A DNA stretch of 64,000 bases. Origin: Vanessa cardui. Its lineage: Eukaryota > Arthropoda > Insecta > Lepidoptera > Nymphalidae. Location: positions 9,672,001 to 9,736,000 of the forward strand of contig NC_061147.1 in assembly GCF_905220365.1 (NCBI RefSeq), given 5' to 3'. The position numbers and the translations under genes are program-made. The notes beneath the pieces are model-generated. The model did not search any database. It was given only the letters and a program-made list of their open reading frames with translations, and was not told where the DNA came from. Positions 11,165 to 22,537 of the stretch are shown piece after piece. The first letter of the stretch is position 1. Every line of letters begins with the position of its first letter.

Positions 11165-11310
11165 GGCTTAAAATCAAAATCAAAATAATCTTTATCCAAG
11201 TGGGCTTTTACAAGCACTTTTGAATCGTCATTTAACAATTATGAGAAGCTACCACCGGATCGGAAAGTAGATTCTACCGAGAAGAACCGGCAAGAAAATC
11301 AGTTAACTTT
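11165..11310 (-). repeat. LINE family C, 3' UTR fragment
   Basis: The AATCAAAATCAAAAT tail is followed by CCAAGTGGGCTTTTACAAGC, ACTTTTGAATCGTC, then CTACCGAGAAGAACCGGCAAG. The sense strand is minus, as shown by the longer copy at 19585-19994 that still encodes the reverse-transcriptase end. Confidence 0.85.
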
Positions 11311-11654
11311 GCATTTAATATAATATTTTCGTGCATTCGAAAAACAAATAAATGTATCATAGCATTTGATGGTATACATTTCCAGCGAAATATTATGTCA
11401 TTATAAATTTGCATGTGCTGTAGAATATTAATCAATTTTAGTCGACGTTCTGTGAAGTGATTCACTATTTCTAGTCTTCCTTTGAGTTATATCACCAAGT
11501 ACGTTTCTACTTCTAGAGTATTCTCGTATATACATTTTGACGTACTGCTGTTTATATAACACTTTTAGCAGTTTAGCCAAATTTTGTAACGTACCTTTCC
11601 TACATATTGGAGCTACGTATGAATATTTTTATAATACTTGATAAGTACTGAAAA

Positions 11655-11825
11655 ATCAAAATCAAATAATACTTTATTCAAGTAGGCTTTTACAAGCACT
11701 TTTGAATCGTCTCTTAACAACTACATTAAGTGAAGCTCCTACAGGTGCGGAATGTACTGACAAGAAACTCTTTTTCAACATTTAAAAACACAAAGTCATA
11801 TGTTCAATACAATTATTAAATACAA
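11655..11825 (-). repeat. LINE family C, 3' UTR fragment
   Basis: Tail repeats (ATCAAAATCAAAT) lead into CTTTATTCAAGTAGGCTTTT and CAAGCACTTTTGAATCGTC. The CTACCGAGAAGAACCGG segment is partly deleted. It lies 350 bp from another C fragment in the same orientation. Confidence 0.85.
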
Positions 11826-12670
11826 TATATGATATAGATGCTGCAGTGGTTAAGGATTCATAGTTTACCTTTATTAAACGACATTCAATGCTGTAAGTAT
11901 TATTTAATTACGTATAATTATCAGCCGATATCTTGAGGATGACTTACCTGAAAACAAAAAAAAATATTTCATTAGTCAAGTATAAATCATAGACAAATAT
12001 TAAACTGTATGTATAAGGCCATGTACTGACTGAATAAAAGTATCTAAGTAATAAATATATCTTAACAGTTGAACATTTGAATCTGCTTCTTCCTGTAGAG
12101 AGAAGATTAGTATTTTTGGAGGAACGACACAAGGACGATATAAGTTAAACATATTACCCCCATTTTCCGAATTCCGAAAGTCAATACATCTTTCCTTGGG
12201 TATGCGTTTCCATAATAAAATTATTTTTTACTCGACCCTTTTAATAAATTCCATCCTCACGTCAAAATATTTATGATTGAGGCATCGTACTCAATAATAG
12301 ATGATATTAATAAAATGCGTAGAACAAGATATTCAATAAATTCTTACTTGATTGACATAAAATCTAATTAAAATCGTGCAAAAGAGTAACTACTGAGTAT
12401 CTTTCTGATTGTTTTCAGTTGAATCTACATTGCGAACTAGACCAGCTATTAATTTAATTCAATAATGTAACAAGACGATTCAAACTCGATTTTGAGTCTA
12501 ATATAATCAAGAATATGATTGAAATAGATTTTAAAAATTCGGATATTTCGTTCTTTAGTTTATTGAAAATAAAAGCCACATACTTAATGTCAGTCAATGA
12601 AATAATGGCCACCAAAAAGAACAGGTTTCTTCCTAGTGTTATAATTTGTTAATATTTCAATATTAAATTG
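11826..12670. other. AT-rich DNA, nothing recognised
   Basis: No repeat match seen and no coding-like ORF. Confidence 0.4.
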
Positions 12671-12867
12671 TACTCTATACTATAATATTATAAATGTGAA
12701 AGTAGCTCTGTCTGTCTGTCGCCCTTTCCCTACCAAACCACTGAACCGAATTTGATGAAATTTGCTATGAAGGAAACTAGAGCTCCAAGATATGACATAG
12801 GCTATTTTTTGCCGAACATATGACAACCAACCCATATAACGAAAGCGCAGCCGCGGGCGAAAGCTGG
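12671..12867 (+). repeat. Family E repeat, full length
   Basis: It starts TCTATACTATAATATTATAA and continues with GTGAAAGTAGCTCTGTCTGT, GAACCGAATTTGATGAAATT, TATGACATAGGCTATTTTTT and CATATGACAACCAACCC. It ends GCAGCCGCGGGCGAAAGCTGG. The TC start and CTGG end fit a TC...CTRR pattern, which would suit a Helitron-like element, but no 3' hairpin of convincing length is seen. Confidence 0.8.
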
Positions 12868-13178
12868 TATGTAAATAAAAAGTCTAGAAAGTAAGGCTTA
12901 GCTAAGGTTATATAACATAAGTCAGGTTAAGCTAGCGACATTCGTTCACTTTATGGTATCCTATTACAATTTCATCGAAGCTTTCTTTCATTAAGACCCT
13001 TAAAATCGCTGGGCTCCAAATTATATTAGTAATTAATGTTTAATCTGTGTCCGAATTACGATTATAGTCACACGGTTAGTGAACTACGGATATCCGTCAA
13101 TCTATTTAAACAGCGCTCCTCTCATGTTATGGGATCCTGGTACCGGTTTCGATTCCTTACCTAATATTGACTATATAC
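12868..13178. other. Unassigned DNA
   Basis: No repeat match or coding-like ORF. Confidence 0.4.
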
Positions 13179-13509
13179 GTAAGACTACATCAACAACAAC
13201 AACAACAACAGCCTGTAAATACCCACTGCTGGGCTAAAAGTCTCCTCCCACTTTGAGGAGAAGGGTTGGAATATATTCCACCACGCTGTTCCAATGTGGG
13301 TTGATGGAATGCACATGTGGCAAAATTTCTATGAAATTTGACACATGCAGGTTTCCTCACGATGTTTTCCTTTACCGCTGAGCACAAGATGAATTATAAA
13401 GACAAATTAAGCACATGAAACAGCGGTGCTTGCCTGGGTTTGAACCCGCAATCATCGGTTAAGATGCACGCGTTCTAACCACTGGGCCATTTCGACTCTC
13501 GTAAGACTA
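13179..13509 (-). repeat. Family B SINE with 10-bp TSD
   Basis: The direct repeat CGTAAGACTA stands at 13179-13188 and 13500-13509 and brackets a near full-length B copy. The (CAA)n/(TTG)n tail is at 13189-13210, the body follows, and the B box (GGGTTTGAACCC) and A-box region (CTAACCACTGGGCCATTTCG) lie at the right. Its right TSD overlaps the left flank of the TIR element that starts at 13516. Confidence 0.9.
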
Positions 13510-14204
13510 GTATTAGAAATATATCGCCGTCCCCGGGGAATAAAAAGATAACTAACAAAACGTAAATTTTCAGGAGAATTAAAAATCATGTTTTCGTCAA
13601 TAACTTTTTAAATACTGGACATAGAAGCGTGATTTAAAGTTTTTAGAAAATTAGATTTTTAAAAGCTTTAAGTTAATAACGACAAGAATCTGTAACCTAT
13701 GTTGAAACGGAGATATTTAAAAAATAAGAAGTTAGCCAAAATCAATCATCACCTGTGTTGCCTAACGCCCGTTATCATTTTATTCACAGTATTTCCTATC
13801 CAAAGTCAAATATTGTACAACAGCTATATCATTTTATTCTTAGGGTTTCAAGAGTACAAATGCAAATGATAATACAATAATATCATTTTGTTCTCGTAAA
13901 TATTCATTTACCATTTTATGTTTAATGACTGTAATCGATTTTTCTTATAAAATTTTGATATGGTTATCACGTTTAGTTTTGCTTTTCTCATGATACCTTT
14001 TTACTAAAACAAAATTAAACCAAGGAAATACAACAAAACGTCCAATATTTTTCATCTGTTCATCTGTGTTATTTTAATCCTTCTTTAAATCGAGTAAATA
14101 AGTAATCCATAGTTCCATATAATTAATTAAAAACCTTAATACTCAACTGCAATACTCAACTACCTAATCAAATAAATCAGTTTTAATCAACAACTGAAAT
14201 ATTA

Positions 14205-14315
14205 ATTATGATCTTCTTCCTCGTCATCGGCATTGCTTCCAGTGTTACCCTGATGAGTTAGAAACTTGTTAAGAGCGTTATAATGCTTGAGATATGTCCT
14301 GACTTGGAAACGCAC
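14205..14315 (-). pseudogene. Weak transposase-like remnant inside the TIR element
   Basis: On the minus strand an open stretch of about 35 codons runs through an Arg-Thr-Tyr-Leu-Lys segment and ends in an acidic tail (residues EEEDHN) before TAA. A motif of the type 'FxVRTYxKxxNxLxK' is reminiscent of the C-termini of P-element/THAP9-type transposases, but this is a similarity of a few residues judged by eye. Further upstream on the same strand are other short open pieces (14340-14460, 14480-14580) interrupted by stops. If real, it would be the decayed C-terminus of the element's own transposase. It may also be chance. Confidence 0.2.
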
Positions 14316-15139
14316 ATAAAACCATCATACATAGCCTAGCTTACTGGAAAAAGTTTAGTACACATATGTATAGCACTGGCAACTCCGTCACATCGCTGGG
14401 GTTTGGACTCACTATCTGTCGGGTGTCTCGTTTATACTGAATCTTCACAGGTTTAAATCATATCTGTATTTTAATACTGATTGCTGTAAATGGGTAACAC
14501 TCTCTTCCATAATTTGAGTCCACAATAATCTCTTACCATATTTCCAGTTTTTTAGGCTGCCCCTTAGGTTGTTAAGCTTTGATTGACCATTTCCTTGACG
14601 TTATATCTGTCGCCATTAACACATGTGTTCCTAACAATTGAGTAAATTTAATCGGGAGTATATTCGATTCTATGTTTCAGTTAACCCTCAATATTGAATT
14701 GCATCGAATCCACACTTTGGTCTTGGCCGATCTCAAAACATCTGTCCGTTGTATAATATCCAAGCTTTTGTGAGGCAAATATATATCAAACTAAAATAAA
14801 TCTGTTTTTATTTTGACCGTAACATACATCTGAGTAAAATAACATGTTATTGACGCCTCTTTTCTTCTCATGGAGTAGCAATTGCCCCAAGCAAGTACCT
14901 ATTTTGTTAGCACCTCTTTTCGCAATCTGAGCATGCCAAACATAGCAATACCTAACAAGCATTTACAATTAATATCATCATATACAGTGAAGTTGTGAAT
15001 AGGATACTTTCTTTTATAGTAAAAGGTACCAACTTCAGACTATGGGATACTCAAAACCGTTTCGAAAATTGAAGACATCTATGGTCTCTGGTGTCAATCT
15101 TGCGCGAAGTCTTGACGTATTCCAACCCCCTGAACAGGC

Positions 15140-15609
15140 TGGGTTTCGGACTGGTTTGGTAGAACAACCTTGAGGACGAGGTGAATAGAAGAATTTAGCT
15201 AGGTTTGGCAGCGTTTCGGATGTTACGTCGAATCTTTACATCGTCGATCCTACAATGCCTTAAGACGATAGTCTTCAACCGGTGCCTCCTACCCGTCATG
15301 ACATACGGAGCCAAAACGTAGTCACTCAAGTCACGACAAAGCTGGTCACCCAGTTTAAGACTTTAAACCAGCTCAGCGTTTCTCTGCGGAATCACATCAG
15401 AACAAACATGATCACAGAACCGATAACAGTTGGGGAAAAAGTGTTCTAGAGTGGAGACCGCGTTTCGGCAATCGTAGTGTCGTCCTCGGGCGCGGTGGAG
15501 TGACGATTTACGCAAGACGGCTGGCAGGAGCTGGATGCGAGTAGCCCGAGAACGATCACAATGCGTGCAATTGGCCTATGTCCGGCGGTGGACGAACATG
15601 AGCAGTTGA
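15140..15609 (+). pseudogene. RTE-like LINE reverse transcriptase, C-terminal fragment, broken
   Basis: The end of a non-LTR retrotransposon polyprotein is readable on the + strand in pieces. Around 15178-15310 the reading gives NRRI, a stop, LGLAAFRMLRRIF, LQCLKTIVFNRCLLPVMTYG and AKT followed by another stop. This matches the segment of RTE/endonuclease-RT elements usually seen as 'LGWAAFGKLR ... LPVMTYGAETWSLT'. In another frame, 15505-15609 reads RWSDDLRKTAGRSWMRVARE, then RSQCVQLAYVRRWTNMSS and a TGA; this is the conserved C-terminus of the same family. At least two frameshifts and two in-frame stops break it, and the middle part is missing. It is a dead fragment lying within the TIR element. 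Confidence 0.85.
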
Positions 15610-16471
15610 TGATGAATACATTCAAAATCTCGTTGCTCTCGTATGCCATGTTCATTAATTCCGATCTTTCCTTTTGATGGTTCATTTTGATTTTGAAACC
15701 ATTCATTGGCACCTCCTTGATATTTTTTTTTTTTTATATTATAAATCTTAGTTGGAGTCAAATCAAGAACACATTCTGTCTTGGTTTAGGATTATCTGAA
15801 ATTTCATGAGCTTCGTATATAACTCATAGCGATGCTATGATATTTCTTGTGTTAAAATAAATAAATTTTGGATATTGTTTACAATTTTTAGTTGCATTTT
15901 CTATGTAATCCGAATTGCCTCCAGTACTTGACAGACAGTTGAATTGCAATATTTTTGATGTTCTATGTAGACTCGACTAATACTCTGATTCGTCCGCTGA
16001 GAAATCTTCAGCTATATCATTTTCCTCGTAATAAATTCCTTCTTTTGGGCTCTTTTTACATATAACATGGTATGAGTTATAACTTCTTCATCAAAAGTAT
16101 TATTACAAAAACACCTTATACGAAACGCGAAGACTGTTTTGCACAAGAATAAAATGATAACTGCTTTTATCACAAGCTAGTCGAGAAGTTTTCACGAGAA
16201 AATAATTGTTAGGCTGTTTGTCCTACAGTAAGATATAAAGACATTTAGATAATAGTACAATATATTTTTGTTCTTGAAATATCAGGTATGAGTATAATCG
16301 TAGAATAGTAGTGTAATATTTTGTAACTTCGTAAGTATCACTACAATATTTATGAAAAAAATTGAGCAGGTGTATTAGTAGCCAAAGATCTCAAAAATGA
16401 CAAAACACTAAAACGATGATAATGGCAGTTATCATTTTGTTCCCCGGGGACGGCGATATATTCTAGTATTA

Positions 16472-16984
16472 TTTATAGATTATAGCTAGAATCGAACAAT
16501 TCCTGAAAAATATATGGGAGCGTTTATTTATTCAGGAGCAATGTTCGCATGTTTAATTATTGTAAGTCATTAATATATCTAAAATTCATCCCAACTAATA
16601 TCTGTAACGAGATGCCGCGTAATATAACCTAATAATTTATTTCCCTTTGACCGTATTTATGTTACTTTAATTATAATGTTTGATCGCCGTGTTTGCGAGG
16701 CACTTGATGCACAATTTGTGTGCGTTTGTTAAATACGATGAATGAGGGTACCCTTGTCTTCGCTTCGCTGTTCTATTGAAAACTTCTTCGAGCACGTTGG
16801 GAGAGCACCGATGTGGAGTGTATGGTACGAATGTAAACTTTGTATGTATGTTGAATTCAAATACGTTTTACTTTTGACTCGTTTACTTAATGTAAAATTA
16901 TAGTATATTTTCATATTACTTTTTGAATATTAGGGATTACAATAATACTGTTATTGAAGGTTGTTGTAGACAACCAATGATTTA
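16472..16984. other. Unassigned AT-rich DNA
   Basis: No repeat match or recognisable ORF. Confidence 0.4.
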
Positions 16985-17262
16985 ATAGCGACCCGCCCCG
17001 GCTTTGCTTTGCAACACTGGTACAAAATATACTACAGAATTTTATTAAGACATCACTACTTCTATAATTATCTGTGTTTCTTTACTATATTGTCTATGTA
17101 TTATATACAAAACCGTCATCTCAAATCATTTTATCTTTAAAAAAATAAAATGCATCTAAATCTGTTGCGTTGTTTTAAAATTCTGAGCATACATAGGGAC
17201 ATATGTACATACATACATACATAGCGGTAATCGACATTGTTTTATAAAATGTAATGATGATA
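16985..17262. repeat. Family F repeat
   Basis: It begins AGCGACCCGCCCCGGCTTTG, has TTTACTATATTGTCTATGTA in the middle, then AAATCTGTTGCGTTGTTTTA and CATACATAGGGACA. It ends near GACATTGTTTTATAAAATGT. The same order is seen at 50689-50951. A (CATA)n tract at about 17204-17223 has expanded inside this copy. Confidence 0.75.
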
Positions 17263-18164
17263 TCTTTATTACGTGCAGTTGCATATTAGTAAATCAAATC
17301 AAATGAAAGCATTGCATTATTTACTGAATTAACAAAAAACCTAATGAGGTAACATCAATAAAGAATAACCAGTAAAGTTAACAAAATGTTTGAATAAACG
17401 AATAGGTTGAAACATCGGTTGAAAATGTTATAATAAAATCTCGATACGTGCATGAAATAAATGTAAACTTTTCAAAATGCTAATAAGCGCCCGAAGTTTG
17501 AGCCTTCGATATAAACACGGCTGCGAGCGCTGTCTGAATGCTTACTGAAAATTTATGGCCACTTCGGATTTTTTAATAAAACCCGACAAATGTACGAAAT
17601 TTCAGACGTTATCGATTGTTTCACTGACTTTTATTAATCCCCACCATCGCCCCTCCACTTTGCGTACAACTGACGAAATAACTTACATACAACAAAAAAG
17701 TCCGTTAATATTACACAGCGCCATTTGACGCCATATTTGCAAGAATACTCGCTAATTGCGTTAAATTTGAATGTTATATTAACATGTGCATGTGCGATAA
17801 TTGCACTAACATTCACTTCCACTTTCCAGATTTCTTGTTGCTGAGAATTAATCGAAATAAAAACCTGATAACTTTTTATTACTGGGTTTGATTCTTGTGG
17901 AATTATATCGGGGTACGAAACCAACAACGCAGCCAATGTGCGTATTAATGGGTAATTAAATTGCTTTAATCTTAACCCTTTATTTAAACAACATATGCTT
18001 TTTTATCCATTTAAACATACAGTCGGATGAAATTCTGCCAACCAACAAATATTGAAAATAGAATTGACTCAGTAGGACATTTGCAGGCTGATAATTCATT
18101 TTTACCCTGTCTACATTTCCTCCGAAGTACACTACTAATATTTAGCACAATTAGTACTTGATAC
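17263..18164. other. Unassigned DNA
   Basis: A 100-codon minus-strand ORF at 17634-17936 has a mixed amino-acid composition and no recognisable motif; I do not call it a gene. No repeat match seen. Confidence 0.4.
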
Positions 18165-18275
18165 TATTATTATAAATATAATCGTAATTCTGTCTATCAG
18201 CTGTCAGCCAAATCACTGAACCTAATTTAATTTAATGGATCTCAAGATAATACCAGATAATCAATACCTGAAATG
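18165..18275 (+). repeat. Family E fragment, old
   Basis: ACTATTATTATAAATATAAT, then CTGTCTATCAGCTGTC and AATCACTGAACCTAATTTAA, follow the E order with many changes. Confidence 0.5.
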
Positions 18276-18700
18276 CAATCGAAACCGTCAACGACGTCTA
18301 GTTAATAAATAAAACTTAACTAAATAGGAAATACAATAGTTCTTGTAGTAATACACAAAAAATAAATCCGTAAAATAAAACATTCCTTCATAAGTCTAGA
18401 TAGGTTAGAAACTCGGGCCTCACTTGACGAAACGTTCTATACAAAGTCTGAACAAATTATTATAAAACTCCTACACAATGGTAAATGAATGCTGTATTTT
18501 CAAAGGCCGTAATGAGGTAACCCCGATGATGCCACATCAGACGTTGGTAACAATATCTCGGCCTTGTCCGACCATGTATATTTATGAGATTAGGGTAAAG
18601 TCGTATCGCTTGCTTGGAGATGATAAGCTACATATCGTAGAGTGCCTAAATAATTACTGAGTTAGAAATTGAATTAGTATATTATATGAACGAATGAGTT
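18276..18700. other. Unassigned DNA
   Basis: A 60-codon ORF at 18478-18660 has no recognisable content. Confidence 0.4.
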
Positions 18701-19010
18701 ATTTTTTCAAAAGATAGGTAAGCGAACAAGCAAATAGGCTGCCTGATGATAAGTAGTCATCGCCACCCATAGACACAAACGCCATAAAAAAATTACGATT
18801 CCTGTCGGCCTTAACCACAGAGACTGTAAGACTTTATACCGTACCTACCTTTGGAACGGAGTTGGAGTTGTCAACTGTGGAAATTAAGTTATTATTTCCC
18901 TTGAGTCTTAAGTTGTACTAGTTCACTCTTCAAACCAAAATACAACAAAACCACCGTTGTTTGGCGGTATGGTGTGGGAAGGGTTGGTGGTATCTACCCA
19001 CTAACCATGT
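18701..19010 (-). repeat. Family A SINE-like repeat, old
   Basis: The order of A is kept: GCCTGATGATAAGTAGTCAT, CACCCATAGACAC, TTAAGTTATTATTTCCCTTG, CACTCTTCAAACC, TTTGGCGGTATGG and TGGTATCTACCCAC. It has about one change in five bases plus small insertions, making it one of the oldest recognisable copies. Confidence 0.7.
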
Positions 19011-19485
19011 AGCTATAATAAACTAAGCACAGTTTCGGAAAAATCCATATTCCAAACCAGTGATAAACCTTGATTAATTATAATTACTTGTAAAATCTAA
19101 ATTGATTTTTTTTCTATTTCAACTGATTAAATTCATAAACAAACGGTATACAAATAGTAAACGGTATACAATATAACTCCTGAATAAAGACAGTACAGAT
19201 TTTGCACGTTTAATTTGTGTTTCTAGCTGATCTCGTTTTCGACGATGATAGAAACCTACTTGAATATGTCAGATGAAGATCTGTAGCTACCTCACTGAAC
19301 CATTGAAGTGGAAAAGCTCCTGCACATCTTCTAATTCTAACCTATAAGCATTGGTCAGATGATACTTCTAACTCCTCAGCAAGAATGAGATGGTTAGGTC
19401 AGAATTCAAAGCATTCATTTTGTTTAATATTTGTCTCATAAAAAATCTGATAAATTAAGCTAGTAATATTAACGTTTGTGATTCA

Positions 19486-19535
19486 ATGGTAGGTAAGTAC
19501 AGGTAGGCGATGGGCCACCTGATGGTAAATGGCAA
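19486..19535 (-). repeat. Family A fragment
   Basis: Only GTAGGCGATGGGCCACCTGA followed by TGGTAAATGG remains. Confidence 0.6.
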
Positions 19536-19584
19536 TATTTGCAAATGATGAAGCAATCAACGTATGCCAGGAAAATAGCAGTTA

Positions 19585-19994
19585 TCAAAATCAAAATCAA
19601 AATCAAAAAAATCTTTATTCAAGTAGGCTTTTATAAGCACTTTTGAATCGTCATTTTACAATTAAGTGAAGCTACCACCGGTTCGGAAAGTAGATTCTAC
19701 CGAGAAGAACCGGCAAGAAACTCAGTAGTTACTCTTTTTTAACATTTAAAAAATACAACGTCATGTTAATTAAATACAATTATTTCAATTAATGTATCCT
19801 GCTTGGAAGTCAACAGGTATTAACTCCACGCTTTTTTATCATCTATAAAATCTTGTATCGAATAATATGCTTTTTCTACCAATGTATTTTTTACAAACGA
19901 TTTGAATTTACTAAACGGCAAAGTTAAAAATATCTGCGGAATTTTATTATAGAAATGGATACCTTGCCCCAAGAAGGATTTATTGACTTTGCGG
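19585..19994 (-). mobile_element. CR1/jockey-like LINE (family C), 3' end with RT C-terminus
   Basis: This is the longest C copy. The tail (CAAAATCAAAATCAAAA) and the 3' UTR with AGATTCTACCGAGAAGAACC are followed upstream, on the minus strand, by the end of the reverse-transcriptase ORF. It defines family C as a non-LTR retrotransposon 3' end and fixes the sense strand of the other copies. The 5' end is truncated, as is usual for LINE insertions. Confidence 0.9.
19820..19993 (-). pseudogene. LINE reverse transcriptase C-terminal 57 codons
   Basis: The reading frame is open for 57 codons to a TAA. It shows FYNKIPQIFLTLPFSKFKSF and then LVEKAYYSIQDFIDDKKAWS, the usual C-terminus of CR1/jockey-type LINE reverse transcriptases in Lepidoptera (pattern 'LFxNxLPxxIxxLPxxxFKxxVKxxLxxKAYYxxxDFL'). 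The catalytic domain and everything upstream are absent. Without a start or catalytic core it is not functional by itself. Partial versions occur at 37707-37755 (+), 48150-48237 (-) and 56515-56630 (-). Confidence 0.9.
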
Positions 19995-21084
19995 AGATGA
20001 TGATGATGATGGATTAGATTAGGTTAGCCGCAGTTGGTACCAGTGAGCATCTACTACACTTGAATAAGGTGTGAAAGAAAGTGAAAACATAACGCGTATA
20101 TTTCCAAATCTATGTTTTAATTCTCAGTTTTTAATAATCAATATTACAAAACATTATTATTTCTTAACGGCTTGTATTAGCACTACCAAATAAAAAAATT
20201 AGAACATTTAAAAACGAATCGAATTTTGAGTTTATATCAAGCCTTACTTTTTTGAACCATTCATTATTTGCTTTTTTATGACAAAAATGATTTCGAAGTT
20301 TTTTAAGCTTATACTCGTATAGCGAAGACGTATTGGTTATTTTTACGTGTCGCATAGTGTCACGCCGATAATACGACGCCAGCCTTACCCTCAAGTCCAG
20401 TAAGCCCCAGTTCGTTACAAAATAAATTGGCCTGTCTCCAAGCTTCTCCAGTATTTTTGTTCCGAATAACAATTTTTGTTGCTACAAGCCAAGTGGAGTA
20501 GAAATGCGGACCTAACGTGGATTTATTTGTGATTGTGGTCTTAGCGACATCCAGGAACATTCGGCGCTAATAAAAGGTTTAGAAAACGGTTATTCTCGAA
20601 ACATTTTATTGGGAAACATTGACGACTTAGGGTTTTAGATGGCTTGCAGAGATTTCAGTGGAAGGTTAAGCAATTTCATGTCGACTTAGAACCAACACAA
20701 AGCGAGGTACGCGCTCAGAGTATGTTCGAGTAAATTTCACATACAACACTAGATGCTTATCCGCGCAAATTTACATAAAGCCTGTTCCAATTAAAGTAGG
20801 AAAATAACCCTTTATTTGCGATTTGATAACTTAGCTCTGTTGTGCACTACTAAGAGTTTATGATTAATATATCATTATATTGTGCTTTATTTTTTTGTTA
20901 TGTTACTTCCAAACTCTAACAACAGATTCATTCATAACGCTATTTGATCGTAAAGCCATTACGAATATCATACACTAATCAAGCAATGATATCGACCAAT
21001 GAAATCGCGTCAATTTGCTGATAACTGATAACAAATCTTTAACGCAGTGAGAATGAGCCTTACAAAATATACTTGTGCATCATA
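19995..21084. other. Unassigned DNA with overlapping ORFs near 20.2-20.6 kb
   Basis: Two minus-strand ORFs in different frames overlap at 20164-20472 (102 codons) and 20360-20560 (66 codons). The region 20340-20560 is less AT-rich than its surroundings and could be a decayed coding segment, but I recognise no motif. Elsewhere nothing is seen apart from a (GAT)n-like run at about 19995-20012. Confidence 0.35.
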
Positions 21085-21240
21085 CAAAATATTATTAATC
21101 CAAGTAGGCTAATAAAAGAATTGAATTGTCATGTTACAGCGTTGAATTAAATATAAAACTACCATCTGTTCATATTTTAATATCTACTAATGAAAACGAC
21201 AAGAAACTCATTAGACTCTCTTTGTCACCATTTTCACTAT
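21085..21240 (-). repeat. LINE family C fragment, diverged
   Basis: ATTAATCCAAGTAGGCTAAT, AATTGAATTGTCATGTTACA and GACAAGAAACTCATTAGACT keep the order of the C 3' UTR with many changes. Confidence 0.6.
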
Positions 21241-22537
21241 TTTGATCATGGCAGGGGATAGTGTGATTGAGATTCATAATAACGTCGATGTATTATTGTA
21301 TGTTATTTTACTAGTATCTATTAATATTAAGTAATAATATTTAAAGTAATTAAATATATCGACAAAAATGATATCGAACGCTTTAACTGCCCACGGGAAG
21401 ACGTGGGCAGTTAAGCCGATCTGTCGTAGCCAGATGTAATCATTTCTTTCTACCTTAGTCATTTCTCTGGAGATATTAAACATACATATGTAAATAAACT
21501 ATTTATTTTCTTCTTGTTATTTATACATTAGTCACAAAAAAATATTTTAATTACATTAATATACAATATCACCAAAACTTAATATTCTATGGAAGATTAT
21601 TAATATGATAAAAAAAGTATTTATTAAATTTTCCGCATAGAAATCAATTCGTAATTTAAGAAGCGTATATACATGGCTAAATTATTTCCGTAATAACTAA
21701 CATTTTTTTGATCTGTGTAATAAAAACGTCGATGCCTCGCCCACGCTGCTCATTATGGATAATGATATTAAAAACGCCTATTGATAGAGTTTGAATTTTA
21801 TGAAGTTATATGTTAATAATCCGCATTAATTAATTAATTTAAGATGGTTTGCATTACGAATGTAATTTAATATTTTGTTTAATTGTTAAATCTTTGTCTA
21901 AAAAGATCAAAATTTTAATTTATTTTAATCTTCGAAACGGGAAATGATCAGCCTACCAGCAAATTGTCACTAAATTTTGAAACATATTATTTTAATTATA
22001 AAGAATTAAGAATTCAATAATCGTTTGATGTTCTCAACACGCATCTGAGGGCTTGGAACTCTTATAAGAAAATACACAAATAATACAATCTTCTGTATAC
22101 ATATGAGTATGTGTCTACATGTAATGAGTCTGTTGCATCATACGTTTGCACACGGCACTACTTCCTGAACTAGGTACATAAGCAATCATACTTTTCTTTA
22201 TAAATGTGATAGATAAGTTCAGTCAGTCGCGACACAACCTCTGTATCAGTAAACCCCAAAATATACAGCCCTAATGTGAATGATCGTTTCTTTTATAACT
22301 TGAAGAACACGTTTAACGAGAGACAAAAGTATATTTCTATAGAAACTAAACTTAGCTCTAAATTCAGCTTGTAATCTTAAGTAACATTGATGATTCCCGA
22401 CAATATTTCATAGAGAAATACCATTCAGCCGAGTTCTCTGTAAGTAAGTGTCAACATTTGTCAGAACGCAGCTAAATCTAGTTCCAACGCTGGAACACTC
22501 CGACGTAAAACTGAGCGCTCTCACTTCAAGAGTTCAT
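21241..22537. other. AT-rich DNA, nothing recognised
   Basis: Runs of TTAATTAATTAATT occur near 21826-21842. Around 22140-22530 GC content rises a little ahead of the promoter candidate at 22538. No repeat match. Confidence 0.4.

Larger units (their letters stand above)
13507..16471. mobile_element. Unrecognised DNA transposon with 36-bp TIRs and 9-bp flanking repeats
   Basis: Bases 13518-13553 and the reverse complement of 16427-16462 match at 34 of 36 positions; the outer 20 are AATATATCGCCGTCCCCGGG in both. The 9-mer CTAGTATTA stands just outside at 13507-13515 and 16463-16471 and is the best candidate TSD; two extra bases (GA) separate it from the left TIR. The element is about 2.95 kb. 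The inner end of the TIR contains a word like AAAATGATAAC, repeated below both termini at 13773, 13823, 13882 and 16147. Nothing inside is an intact transposase. A degraded LINE fragment lies at 15140-15609 and a weak transposase-like reading at 14205-14315 on the minus strand. A 9-bp TSD with long TIRs fits Mutator-like elements and is close to the 8 bp of hAT and P elements, but the superfamily is open. Confidence 0.75.

Noticed and set aside
17204..17223. (CATA)n as a centromeric or satellite array
   Set aside because: Only about five units; an ordinary microsatellite inside a family F repeat.
17634..17936. 100-codon minus-strand ORF
   Set aside because: No motif, no start context worth noting, and composition not different enough from the surroundings to claim a gene.
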